45,481 nt of DNA. It comes from Candidatus Sulfotelmatobacter sp. Its GTDB lineage: Bacteria > Acidobacteriota > Terriglobia > Terriglobales > Acidobacteriaceae. Position numbers and translations under genes: made by a program. Positions 1 to 7,510 of this stretch are shown one piece after another. The stretch lies in NCBI GenBank assembly GCA_030039165.1, contig JASHQM010000225.1:1-45481 (forward strand). The letters are read 5' to 3'. How positions within the stretch are numbered: the first letter of the stretch is position 1; each line of letters starts with the position of its first letter. Below the pieces are notes generated by a model. It searched no databases and was not told the DNA's origin. It was given only the letters and a program-made list of their open reading frames with translations.

Positions 1-2
1 GC

Positions 3-89
3 GCAGTTTTCGGATTGAGTCTGGCTACGCTTGTGAGCATCAGTATCTGGGCCGGCATCGCGCTAGCAATCGCCTCTCTCTGGAAATAG
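3..89 (+). CDS. C-terminal tail of a membrane protein (partial, cut by left edge)
   Basis: An open frame enters from the left edge and stops at TAG 87-89. It encodes 28 residues, almost all hydrophobic (Leu, Ala, Ile, Ser, Trp), ending in Leu-Trp-Lys. This looks like a last transmembrane helix with a short basic tail. The frame is short and could be chance, but the composition is strongly membrane-like and a stop falls where a gene end is plausible, 22 bases before the convergent apt stop. No family can be named. Confidence 0.4.
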   Translation, partial: AVFGLSLATLVSISIWAGIALAIASLWK

Positions 90-111
90 CCGGCCGCAAT
101 TACGATCTCCC

Positions 112-657
112 CTACTTGTTGTAATGGAGGAGCGACATCACTTCGTAACCTTTGAGTTTCTGCCGTCCGCGCAGGAAGTCCAGTTCCACCACAAAACCCA
201 GACCGGCGATTTCCGCGCCCAGCAATTTCGCCAGCTTGGCGGTAGCTTCGGCCGTACCGCCGGTAGCCAGCAAGTCATCGACAATCAGCACGCGCTGTCC
301 TTTTTCGATCGCATCCTTGTGCATCTCGAGCGAGTTGACGCCGTATTCGAGTGCGTAATCGAATTTCACGGTTGCCGCGGGCAGCTTGCCGACTTTGCGC
401 ACCGGAACAAATCCTGCGTTCAGGCGATAAGCCAGTGCCGGCGCGAAGATAAAGCCGCGCGCCTCCATGCCCAGGACAAGATCGATCTGCTGATCGACGT
501 AGTGTTCGGCCAGCCGGTCAACCAAAGTCGCCAGCCCCACCTTGTTCTTCAGCAGCGTGGTGATGTCGTAAAAGAGTATTCCTTTCTTCGGGAAGTCGGG
601 CACTTCGCGGATCAGTTTCTTCAATTCGTCAGAATTCAGTCTTGAGTTAGCGGACAA
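112..657 (-). CDS. apt: Adenine phosphoribosyltransferase
   Basis: Cytosolic purine-salvage enzyme converting adenine and PRPP to AMP and pyrophosphate. The 181-residue product has normal family length. The PRPP-binding loop [16 protein letters not shown] lies at about residues 123-138, and the N-terminal region ([17 protein letters not shown], about 17-33) and the MEARGF segment (about 64-69) are typical of Apt. The start is TTG at 657. It is supported by a Shine-Dalgarno GAAGGAG (667-673) nine bases upstream, and no in-frame ATG is available near the conserved N-terminus. The TTG comes one base after the acylphosphatase stop codon, so translation of the two is probably coupled. It is the last gene of a minus-strand run efp, acyP, apt. 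Confidence 0.96.
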   Translation of the reverse strand: MSANSRLNSDELKKLIREVPDFPKKGILFYDITTLLKNKVGLATLVDRLAEHYVDQQIDLVLGMEARGFIFAPALAYRLNAGFVPVRKVGKLPAATVKFDYALEYGVNSLEMHKDAIEKGQRVLIVDDLLATGGTAEATAKLAKLLGAEIAGLGFVVELDFLRGRQKLKGYEVMSLLHYNK

Positions 658-658
658 G

Positions 659-955
659 CTACCACGCTCCTTCGATGCGAAATGACTTCATTTCAGCCGG
701 ACGGGCCTCGGATTCTTCGACCTTGTCCACCCGTGCTGCCCGGGGGCCCTCGCGCAGGCGCGCGCGCAAGCCGGAAAGCTGATCGCGGGTGCCTTGCGCC
801 AGCACTTCTACGCTGCCATCGGCATTATTCCGCACCCAGCCGGCGATGCCGAGAATGTGCGCCTCGCGTTCGACAAACCAGCGAAAACCAACGCCCTGCA
901 CCCGCCCGCGGACGATGAAGCACCGCGCCTCTGCGGCTTTTTCAGTGGACGTCAT
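659..955 (-). CDS. acyP: Acylphosphatase
   Basis: Small cytosolic enzyme hydrolysing carboxyl-phosphate anhydrides such as acetyl phosphate. From ATG 955 the product is 98 residues, the usual size. The signature [13 protein letters not shown] starts at residue 16. Arg25 (phosphate binding) and Asn43 (in [12 protein letters not shown]) correspond to the two family catalytic residues. The open frame extends further upstream to 1039, but that part encodes Ser/Ile-rich non-homologous residues overlapping an AT-rich inverted repeat, so the inner ATG is preferred. It sits between efp and apt; the physiological link is unclear. Confidence 0.93.
   Translation of the reverse strand: MTSTEKAAEARCFIVRGRVQGVGFRWFVEREAHILGIAGWVRNNADGSVEVLAQGTRDQLSGLRARLREGPRAARVDKVEESEARPAEMKSFRIEGAW
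667..673 (-). promoter_or_regulatory. Shine-Dalgarno deciding the TTG start of apt
   Basis: GAAGGAG on the minus strand, nine bases before TTG 657-655. It lies inside the 3' end of the acylphosphatase gene and supports both the rare start and translational coupling. Confidence 0.6.
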
Positions 956-990
956 GACAAAGAAAGCTGATATTGGTGATTTTGGGTTGC

Positions 991-1043
991 TGATTGTTGA
1001 CTGAGATTTTTCTGAATCCACAGCGGCCTTAATCAACAATCAG
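991..1043. repeat. AT-rich inverted repeat between efp and acyP
   Basis: CTGATTGTTGA at 991-1001 is matched by its exact inverted copy TCAACAATCAG at 1033-1043, an 11-bp stem with a loop of about 31 bases. A second, related AATCAGCAATCAAC tract follows immediately (1045-1058), so the right arm is locally duplicated. It lies just after the efp stop and could act as a 3' stem-loop, or be a small mobile-type intergenic repeat. Confidence 0.5.
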
Positions 1044-1065
1044 AAATCAGCAATCAACAATTGCC

Positions 1066-1626
1066 TTAAGCCCGCGACAAATACACACCTTCAGCAGTGT
1101 CCACTTTGATCTTCTCGCCTTCGTTGATGAATGGCGGTACTTGCACCACGAGTCCGGTCTCGGTTTTCGCCGGCTTGGTGACGCTCGAAGCAGTGGCGGT
1201 CTTCAGTCCCGGCTCAGTTTCCAAGACGGTAAGCTCCACGGTCTGGGGCAACTCAACGCCCACAGCTTTGCCATCAAAAAACTCGACTTTAATCTCAAGA
1301 TTCGGAATCAGGTAATCGACGGCATCGCCGAGGACGTCTTTGGTGAGGTGCGTCTGCTCGTAGTTCGAAGTGTCCATGAAGTAGTAGCTATCGCCGTCGG
1401 CATACAGAAACTGCATTTGCACCTCGTCGACGTTGATCTTTTCGATGGGATCGGGGGAGCGGAAGCGGTGCTCGAACATGGCTCCGGTGCGCAGGTTGCG
1501 CAGCTTGGCCTGGATGAATGCACGCAAGTTGCCCGGCGTGCGGTGCTCAACGCTGAAAACGGAATGCAGATCATTGTTGTGCTTGATGATCATGCCGGGA
1601 CGCAGTTGGGTGGCAGGGATCGACAT
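1066..1626 (-). CDS. efp: Translation elongation factor P
   Basis: EF-P binds between the ribosomal P and E sites and relieves stalling at consecutive prolines. The product is 186 residues with three beta-barrel domains: the N-terminal KOW-like domain (1-65), the OB domain (about 66-128) and the C-terminal OB domain (about 130-186, containing VQVPPFINEGEKI). The domain I loop reads HRTPGNLRAF. The residue aligned with E. coli Lys34 is Asn33, so the usual beta-lysylated Lys or rhamnosylated Arg is absent; the nearest basic residue is Arg35, two positions on. No epmA, epmB or earP gene is seen here. The start is ATG 1626, with an AAGGAG about 13 bases upstream. First gene of efp-acyP-apt. Confidence 0.95.
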   Translation of the reverse strand: MSIPATQLRPGMIIKHNNDLHSVFSVEHRTPGNLRAFIQAKLRNLRTGAMFEHRFRSPDPIEKINVDEVQMQFLYADGDSYYFMDTSNYEQTHLTKDVLGDAVDYLIPNLEIKVEFFDGKAVGVELPQTVELTVLETEPGLKTATASSVTKPAKTETGLVVQVPPFINEGEKIKVDTAEGVYLSRA

Positions 1627-1676
1627 CGTTCTAAGATCGCTCCTTCAAATAATTGCTGGGCTCGCGGAAGAGCCTG

Positions 1677-1709
1677 ACCTGAGCGCAGCGCGCTGAAGGG
1701 CGGGCAGGT
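1677..1709. repeat. GC-rich dyad containing a CTGAGCGCAGCG repeat
   Basis: An outer dyad ACCTG (1677-1681) / CAGGT (1705-1709) encloses AGCGC-AGC-GCGCT. The 12-mer CTGAGCGCAGCG (1679-1690) recurs exactly at 42340-42351. It lies between the divergent efp and YtxH-like genes, and promoters for both must be near it. Confidence 0.4.
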
Positions 1710-1908
1710 TACATTTTCCGCACAAGGACCAAAGCATATTCTACACGCGCTCCAAGACGAAAGAAAACCTTCCCAGACCGACACTCATCGTAAGAACGCC
1801 CGACAGACTGGCATATGTCAACTTCGTCAGGGTATTAAAATATCTCTTGGCGAGATTGTGGGCTGCGCTGGCAGCAGCTTCACCTATCGCCGTAGCGAGG
1901 TCACAATT

Positions 1909-2223
1909 ATGCGTTCTGGAGATTACGAATCCTCGACGGGCAGCAATATAGGAACAGCCATTACTTTTCTGATGATCGGTCTGGGCGCGGGTGCGCTCTT
2001 GGCCCTGGCGCTGGCGCCGAAAACCGGGAAACAATTCCGCCGCGACTTGAAGCGCGGGTACGAAGATGCCCGCGATACCCTGCAAGACTGGAGCGAGGAA
2101 GCCAGAGACCGCGTGCGTACCGCTAAGGAGCGTGTGCGGGAAGCGGCGGAGCGCGGTGCCGATCTGGCCGACAACCTACGAGAAAAAGTCGAACCGCTGC
2201 GCAAGGCAGTCAATCGGGGATAG
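1909..2223 (+). CDS. YtxH-like membrane-anchored small protein
   Basis: 104 residues from ATG 1909, with a weak GAGG Shine-Dalgarno about eight bases upstream. Residues about 14-36 form one Gly/Ala/Leu-rich transmembrane helix, followed by APKTGKQFRRDLK, a typical YtxH-family boundary. The rest is a highly charged amphipathic helix with many Arg/Glu pairs, probably coiled coil. YtxH proteins are general-stress-associated membrane proteins of unknown biochemical role. A GTG at 1858 in the same frame would add 17 residues without homology-like features. It is divergent from efp and convergent with the AMIN/FecR-like gene, which ends seven bases away. Confidence 0.75.
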   Translation: MRSGDYESSTGSNIGTAITFLMIGLGAGALLALALAPKTGKQFRRDLKRGYEDARDTLQDWSEEARDRVRTAKERVREAAERGADLADNLREKVEPLRKAVNRG

Positions 2224-2229
2224 CCCGGC

Positions 2230-3672
2230 TCAGTGAAATATCGAGCCGAAGAAGTGCCCGATTTTTTGAAGGAAGTTCCTGTGCTCGCTTCGCCCCTGAG
2301 TTTCCGCGACAGGGGGCGGCTGCACCTGTGGTTCCAGCAGGACCGGCCGAGCCGGAGATTCTGCGACGGGTAGGGCCGACGCCTCCTCTATTGGAGCCGG
2401 CGCCGCCTGGGCCTTCTTGCTCTGGAAAACCAGGGGAGCCTCGATTTGAACGTGAACGTCGTTTGGCTGTGATGGTGGAAGCGGCCTGACCTCCCGGCCC
2501 TCCGAGGGGGTTTGCCCCGACGGATTCCTTTCTTCGTGGTTGGCCGCGAGGGTACTGGCAGAATTTTCGCCCGAGCTTGCGGGCGTATTCGGTGCAGTAT
2601 CACTTTGGGCCAATGTAAGTTTGCCTGCCGGAACCGACTCTTGTATTGGCTTAGCTGGCGTGCCGTCGGTGCGCATCAATGCAGGGGGCGAGGGGCAGCC
2701 ACACTCCGGCGGAATATCGCCATCCACCTGATCGATACGCCCGGAATGAAATACCAGTTGTTCGCTGGGCTTCACCTGATAAATCCGGTCGCCCATCAAC
2801 TCATAAACGATAGCGGAGGAGGTGTTGCCCTTCAATCCTCGGACGCATGTATTGCCATGCGCATCGTCGCTGACTGCATAGTGAAATTCTCCCGGACCGG
2901 CAAAGAGAATGCGGAAATCCGGCGTCAGGACCGTGTCTGCAGTCTCTTTCAGCGAGTAGTGGGTTTCTAATGCGCCTGTGCTCATTCCAAGGAGCAGGTT
3001 CTTCGATTCTTTGGCGGGAGTGACAGAAACTGTGGTACCCGGGCAAATTCTGATCTCGCCTCCCCGGGCCAGACGCAAGACCGCCGTCTCACTCCCCGCC
3101 GTGAGCGAAGATCCATCGGCGAACGCTTTACCTGCTTCGACAAACTCGCCCACACCATTAGTGACGGGAACGACTGCGCCCTCGACGACTGGCGTCAAAG
3201 CAGCAACCTGCGGCGCTGGCGTTTCCTGGGTGGCATTGATCTCTTCCGGCTTCTTCAACCGCACCATGAGGCGATTTCCCGCGACATCCCAGGTGTATGC
3301 GTAAGGAACCAGAAGATCGACAACGATTCTGGTAATGGCGGGTTCAATCTGGTATTGCTCGACGCGGATGGTGAGAATGTTTTCTTTGAGAACCGGAATC
3401 CGCTTGCGCGTCACTCCCATCTCGGCGTTGGGGAGATCGATGACCAGCCGCGGCGGCGAATCCAGCATCTGCACGGTGGGTACAACCGGTAGCGTGGAGT
3501 CGACTTCAACAACCGGAGATCCTTTCTCGTAGACGATTTTTACGCCGGTGATGGTTGGCTGGCGCTTGCCAGAGGTTGGCTTAGCGTTTGTCGCGCGCTG
3601 GGATGACGCGGCAGATGCGGCCAGCGCCATCAGCGCCGCTATCCTCAAGAAATGTGTAACGAATCGCAGCAA
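2230..3672 (-). CDS. Secreted AMIN-domain / FecR-like protein
   Basis: 480 residues with a signal peptide (about 1-24, ending ASAASS). An AMIN domain (about 40-140) carries the pattern VVEVDSTLPVVPTVQML...PRLVIDLPNA...RIVVDL. AMIN domains target periplasmic proteins to peptidoglycan or secretin machines. Residues about 165-320 resemble a FecR-type beta-structure domain (GVGEFVEAGKAFADGSSL, LARGGEIRICPGTTVSV). The C-terminal 150 residues are Pro/Ser/Ala-rich and probably disordered. The start is TTG 3672, supported by ACGGAG five bases upstream and directly preceding the hydrophobic signal sequence. It lies downstream of trpE-trpG-PilZ on the same strand with a 136-base gap. The exact role is unknown; envelope scaffolding is an inference. 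Confidence 0.72.
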   Translation of the reverse strand: MLRFVTHFLRIAALMALAASAASSQRATNAKPTSGKRQPTITGVKIVYEKGSPVVEVDSTLPVVPTVQMLDSPPRLVIDLPNAEMGVTRKRIPVLKENILTIRVEQYQIEPAITRIVVDLLVPYAYTWDVAGNRLMVRLKKPEEINATQETPAPQVAALTPVVEGAVVPVTNGVGEFVEAGKAFADGSSLTAGSETAVLRLARGGEIRICPGTTVSVTPAKESKNLLLGMSTGALETHYSLKETADTVLTPDFRILFAGPGEFHYAVSDDAHGNTCVRGLKGNTSSAIVYELMGDRIYQVKPSEQLVFHSGRIDQVDGDIPPECGCPSPPALMRTDGTPAKPIQESVPAGKLTLAQSDTAPNTPASSGENSASTLAANHEERNPSGQTPSEGREVRPLPPSQPNDVHVQIEAPLVFQSKKAQAAPAPIEEASALPVAESPARPVLLEPQVQPPPVAETQGRSEHRNFLQKIGHFFGSIFH

Positions 3673-3808
3673 GAAATCTCCGTCTGACGAGAAAAGGTCG
3701 TTAACCGAACCTTATCATTTGTGGGCGACGGAGAGAAGGGGACGGTGTGCAGGAAGTTTCTTCGCTGCGGCTGAAAAAAGCTTTGCTCACGACAGCGAGG
3801 ATCTACAT

Positions 3809-4138
3809 TCAACCTTCAGGCACGAATTCGTATTCCTCAATGACAGCGGCAACTGCCATCTTGCCGGCGGCTGCGCCGTCCTCCACCCGCACTATGCGGC
3901 CTTTGCACTGCACTCGAATGCTTTCTGTGAGCGTGATCTCCGGTGGCAGCGTGAGGGTGAAGCCAATGGGCGAACCTTGTTCAATGGGTGAATCCAGATA
4001 GAGGCTGATGCCGCGAGCGCTAACGTCGCGTACTTGCGCCGACTCTCTGAAATTCGAGTCGCCTTCTCGATCCACCGATACTGGAATTCTTAAAGCGAAG
4101 CGGCGCGCAGCCCTTTTTTCCTGTTGGGCTCTTTCCAT
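3809..4138 (-). CDS. PilZ-domain protein (probable c-di-GMP receptor)
   Basis: 109 residues, essentially one PilZ domain. Both c-di-GMP-binding motifs are present: RxxxR as Arg9-Ala-Ala-Arg-Arg13, and D/NxSxxG as Asp38-Val-Ser-Ala-Arg-Gly43. There is no membrane segment or partner domain, so it is probably a stand-alone cytosolic adaptor passing a c-di-GMP signal to another protein. ATG 4138 fits the motif position, with a weak GGGGT upstream. It lies 170 bases after the trpG stop and upstream of the AMIN/FecR-like gene on the same strand, so a link to an envelope process is possible but unproven. Confidence 0.85.
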   Translation of the reverse strand: MERAQQEKRAARRFALRIPVSVDREGDSNFRESAQVRDVSARGISLYLDSPIEQGSPIGFTLTLPPEITLTESIRVQCKGRIVRVEDGAAAGKMAVAAVIEEYEFVPEG

Positions 4139-4308
4139 GCATTACCCCAAGCTTATTGAAGTGGCGATAAACTCTGCGTAAAACTCTGCAAAGGATGCCG
4201 CGTACGAGGTACTTTCGTCAATACCACGCTCGGGCTAACGAGTGGCACGTTGGGGTTGGATTAATTCGATCTTCGCTGGCCACCGGAAAAGGCTGGAAGG
4301 CTCCACTG

Positions 4309-4896
4309 TCACTGCCGGGAATGAGGCCGCAGAAAATTCTGGATCAGTTTCTTTCCCGCATCCGTCAGAACGCTCTCGGGATGAAACTGAACCCCCTCAA
4401 TTTCGAATCTTCTGTGGCGCAATCCCATGATGGTGCGCGTTCCGTCTTTTTCTGTCGCCCAGGCGGTTATTTCGAGCTCCTTGGGCAGAGTTTTCTCTTC
4501 AACGATCAGGGAGTGGTAGCGAGTGGCCGTCATGAGAGCGGGCAGACCGCGGAAGATAGTTTTGCCGTCGTGGCTGATCGCGCTGGTCTTGCCGTGCATG
4601 AGGAAAGGAGCGCGAACCACGTGGCCCCCGAATGCTTCGCCGATCGCCTGATGCCCGAGGCAGACACCCAGGATGGGAACCTTCCCGGCAAAATGCCGGA
4701 CCAGATCGATGCTGATGCCGGCCTCCTGCGGTGTACAAGGGCCAGGAGAAAGCAAAATGCGTTCCGGCCGCATGCTTGCGATCTCGGACGGCGTAATCTG
4801 GTCGTTACGCCGCACCTCGACTTTGCTGCCGTGCTCGCCGACATACTGGACGAGGTTGTAGGTAAAGGAATCGTAGTTATCGAGGATAAACACCAT
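4309..4896 (-). CDS. trpG: Anthranilate synthase glutamine amidotransferase component (TrpG/PabA)
   Basis: Class I glutamine amidotransferase that supplies ammonia to the chorismate-binding partner. 195 residues, normal length. The nucleophile Cys79 sits in GVCLGHQAIGE, the oxyanion motif SPGPCTPQEAG at 50-60, and the other triad members are His172 and Glu174 in GVQFHPESVLTD. It begins 47 bases after the trpE stop, so the pair is an operon. No trpD, trpC, trpF, trpB or trpA follows. Proteins of this type can also serve aminodeoxychorismate synthase, so a dual Trp/folate role is possible. Confidence 0.95.
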   Translation of the reverse strand: MVFILDNYDSFTYNLVQYVGEHGSKVEVRRNDQITPSEIASMRPERILLSPGPCTPQEAGISIDLVRHFAGKVPILGVCLGHQAIGEAFGGHVVRAPFLMHGKTSAISHDGKTIFRGLPALMTATRYHSLIVEEKTLPKELEITAWATEKDGTRTIMGLRHRRFEIEGVQFHPESVLTDAGKKLIQNFLRPHSRQ

Positions 4897-4943
4897 AGTG
4901 TCTGTTCGGCTGTCCAGGCGCCGATTCTGGCTTTACACATTAA

Positions 4944-6431
4944 TCACTGAGCGCCCCTGGCTATGTCAACTGCCCGCAAGAGCGCGCGGGCCTTATTCAT
5001 TGATTCGTCGAATTCCTTCGCGGGGTCGGAATCTGCCACAATACCGGCACCCGCCTGCAAGTACGCATGCTTGCCCCGCATGAGCATGGTGCGGATGCCG
5101 ATGCAGGAATCAAGATTTCCGGCGAAATCAGCATAGAGCACCGATCCGCCGTAGATGCCACGGCGCACTGGCTCCAGCTCTTCGATGATCTGCATGGCCC
5201 GAACCTTGGGTGCACCGCTCAGCGTGCCGGCGGGGAAACAGGCGGCAAAAGCGTCGAGCGCGCTGAGATCCTTGCGCAGAGTTCCCTCCAGTGCCGATAC
5301 CAGGTGCATAACGTGTGAATAGCGCTCAACATACATAAGGTCTTTGACGTTTACCGAGCCGTATTCGCTGACGCGGCCGAGATCGTTGCGCCCCAGGTCG
5401 ACGAGCATCACGTGCTCGGCGCGCTCCTTCTCGTCGTTGCGCATCTGTTGCTCGAGCCGCGCGTCTTCCGCCTGGTCGCAGCCGCGGGGATGGGTTCCCG
5501 CAATCGGGCGATACTCCAGCTTTCGCCCCGTCACCCTCACCAGCATCTCGGGGGAAGATCCCAGAATCTGCGTATCGCCCACGCGCAGAAAATAAAGATA
5601 GGGCGACGGATTGACCTGCCTGAGCGCACGGTACAGATTGAAGGGTGCAACTCCGGGGACGAAATCCAGCCGCTGCGAAAGCACGACCTGAAAAATATCT
5701 CCCGCCGCAATGTATTCCTTACAGCGTTCAACGCTGCGAAGAAACTGCACCCGCCCGGTGGTCGAGTGAATCTTGAGTTTTCCCGATTCTCTGCGCGAAG
5801 ATGAACGCCACACCGCCGACTGCAATCCTGCCGCCAGCTTCCGTTCGATACCAGCAATGTCGCGAATCGCACGGTCATAAGCGCGACGGGGACTTTCCCG
5901 GGAGACGTCCGCCGTTGCCACAATGTGGATCTGGTGCCGAAGGTGATCGAATGCCAACAGCCGGTCGAAGAACATCAGGTCGCAGTCGGGAAGGTGAAGG
6001 TCGTCTTTTGCATGGCTGCCGATCCTCTCCAGCTGGCGGACGACGTCGTACGAGAAATATCCCACGGCGCCAGCCACGAACGGCGGGAGCCCAGCAACCG
6101 CAGCCATGCGGTGCTCGCCGAGAAGTCTTTTCACTTCCTGGAAAACATTGCCCTGCCGCCGCTCGCGACGACTACCGCGATCGATCTCGATCTCGATGTC
6201 CGTGCCTCGCGCCCGCAGGCGCATATACGGCTGTGAGCCCAGGAACGTGTAGCGCCCAAGCTGCTCGCCGCGCTCAACCGACTCGAACAGGAATGCCTGC
6301 GGCTCCTTTTCCGCGATTGCGAGAAATGCCGATACTGGGGTAAGCAAATCGGCGCTCACCGACTTCACGACCGGCACCAAGGTCGCCGATTTTGCCAATT
6401 GCGCGAATTCCGGAAATGAGGGATACATCAT
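4944..6431 (-). CDS. trpE: Anthranilate synthase component I
   Basis: Converts chorismate and ammonia to anthranilate, the first committed step of tryptophan synthesis. 495 residues. The N-terminal regulatory region carries LFES at about 48-51, the equivalent of the tryptophan feedback-binding LLES motif. The C-terminal chorismate-binding domain contains PIAGTHPRG, DLGRNDLGRVS, FPAGTLSGAPKVRAM and QAGAGIVADSDP. The feedback motif favours TrpE over PabB. Two ATGs occur in tandem at 6431 and 6428, and no strong Shine-Dalgarno is seen. A perfect TATAAT lies about 38 bases upstream. It leads the trpE-trpG pair. Confidence 0.95.
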   Translation of the reverse strand: MMYPSFPEFAQLAKSATLVPVVKSVSADLLTPVSAFLAIAEKEPQAFLFESVERGEQLGRYTFLGSQPYMRLRARGTDIEIEIDRGSRRERRQGNVFQEVKRLLGEHRMAAVAGLPPFVAGAVGYFSYDVVRQLERIGSHAKDDLHLPDCDLMFFDRLLAFDHLRHQIHIVATADVSRESPRRAYDRAIRDIAGIERKLAAGLQSAVWRSSSRRESGKLKIHSTTGRVQFLRSVERCKEYIAAGDIFQVVLSQRLDFVPGVAPFNLYRALRQVNPSPYLYFLRVGDTQILGSSPEMLVRVTGRKLEYRPIAGTHPRGCDQAEDARLEQQMRNDEKERAEHVMLVDLGRNDLGRVSEYGSVNVKDLMYVERYSHVMHLVSALEGTLRKDLSALDAFAACFPAGTLSGAPKVRAMQIIEELEPVRRGIYGGSVLYADFAGNLDSCIGIRTMLMRGKHAYLQAGAGIVADSDPAKEFDESMNKARALLRAVDIARGAQ

Positions 6432-6469
6432 GCAATCTGAGGCCGAATCAATACGGGTCTCCGCGCCCC

Positions 6470-6475
6470 ATTATA
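6470..6475 (-). promoter_or_regulatory. Probable -10 element of trpE
   Basis: TATAAT on the minus strand, 38 bases before the trpE ATG, giving a leader of about 30 nt. No good -35 is present at 16-18 bp spacing. No leader peptide with tryptophan codons or attenuator hairpin fits in so short a leader. Confidence 0.45.
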
Positions 6476-6603
6476 AGGGGACGGTTACCGGGCCTTTGTC
6501 GCTCTTATGTCACGGGAACCATCCCCGCAATTGACGTAGGCTCGTTGTCATCCGAAGATACAAGGGACACAGCAGCGGTCGGGCCTCGGTGCAGTCCAAG
6601 CCT

Positions 6604-7440
6604 ATGCGGATCAAGTTCTGGGGCGTACGCGGTTCGACGCCCAGCCCACAACCCGAGAATATGCGCTACGGAGGGAACACCTCCTGCGTCGAAGTCCGTG
6701 CCGGAGAGAGTATCTACGTCTTCGATTGCGGTACCGGATTTCGCGTCCTCGGGCAACAACTGCAAACTGAATTCGGCGGACGGCCGTTTTCGGCGCATGT
6801 TTTCGTTTCTCATTTTCACTGGGACCACATCCAGGGCATGCCGTTCTTTCGCCCTTTGTATGCCAACGCGGAGAACTGGTTTTCATTTCACTGCTCTAGC
6901 CGCACCCGCAGTCTGAAACAAGTCTTCGCCGAGCAGATGGCCGCACCTTACTTTCCTGTGCGGCTTGAGGAAATGAAAGCTCGCCGCGACTTCTATGAGA
7001 TCGAGAACGGACGCGTAACTGTGGAAGATGGCATCCAGCTACAGACGGCATGGCTCAACCATCCCCAGGGATGCATGGGGTTCCGGCTCGAAACCAAGGA
7101 TGGAGTACTCGTCTACGCCACCGATAACGAACCGGGCGATGTTAATTTCGACAGAGCAGTCCGCAAGCTGGCCGAAGGTGCGGATGTTCTTATCTATGAC
7201 GCGCAATATCTGCCCGAAGAATATGAAGCCCGCCACCGCGGCTGGGGACACAGCCACTGGCGCGAAGCGGTGAACATAGTGATGGAAAGCGGTGCGAAAG
7301 AATTGGTGCTATTTCATCATGATCCCGAGCATACCGATGTGATCATCGATAAAGTGGTGCAGGACGCCCGAAATTACTACCCGAAGGTACGGGCTGCGTC
7401 GGAGGGAATGGAGATTAAGATCAAAGCGCCGTCCAAGTAG
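6604..7440 (+). CDS. MBL-fold metallohydrolase (cyclic phosphodiesterase/PhnP-like group)
   Basis: From ATG 6604 the product has 278 residues. It opens with MRIKFWGVRGSTPSP, the typical start of this metallo-beta-lactamase-fold subgroup. The metal motif is His70-Phe-His72-Trp-Asp74-His75. Later metal or active-site candidates lie in LNHPQGCMGF, YATDNEPGD, GWGHSHWREA and LFHHDPEHTD. It lacks a signal peptide and is probably cytosolic. Relatives include PhnP-type and cAMP phosphodiesterases and RNase Z-like enzymes; the substrate cannot be told from sequence. A GTG at 6589 in frame would add five residues. Divergent from trpE and convergent with the first kinase-propeller gene. Confidence 0.82.
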   Translation: MRIKFWGVRGSTPSPQPENMRYGGNTSCVEVRAGESIYVFDCGTGFRVLGQQLQTEFGGRPFSAHVFVSHFHWDHIQGMPFFRPLYANAENWFSFHCSSRTRSLKQVFAEQMAAPYFPVRLEEMKARRDFYEIENGRVTVEDGIQLQTAWLNHPQGCMGFRLETKDGVLVYATDNEPGDVNFDRAVRKLAEGADVLIYDAQYLPEEYEARHRGWGHSHWREAVNIVMESGAKELVLFHHDPEHTDVIIDKVVQDARNYYPKVRAASEGMEIKIKAPSK

Positions 7441-7510
7441 GCTTCGCTCCAACCTGCCGTCGTCCAGCCTTACTTCGTTTGCGGATCAATTTCCGATCGC
7501 GAAACCCACG

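Noticed and set aside
4195..4950. Plus-strand open frame of 251 codons
   Set aside because: Antisense to trpG, whose catalytic triad is present. No start signals.
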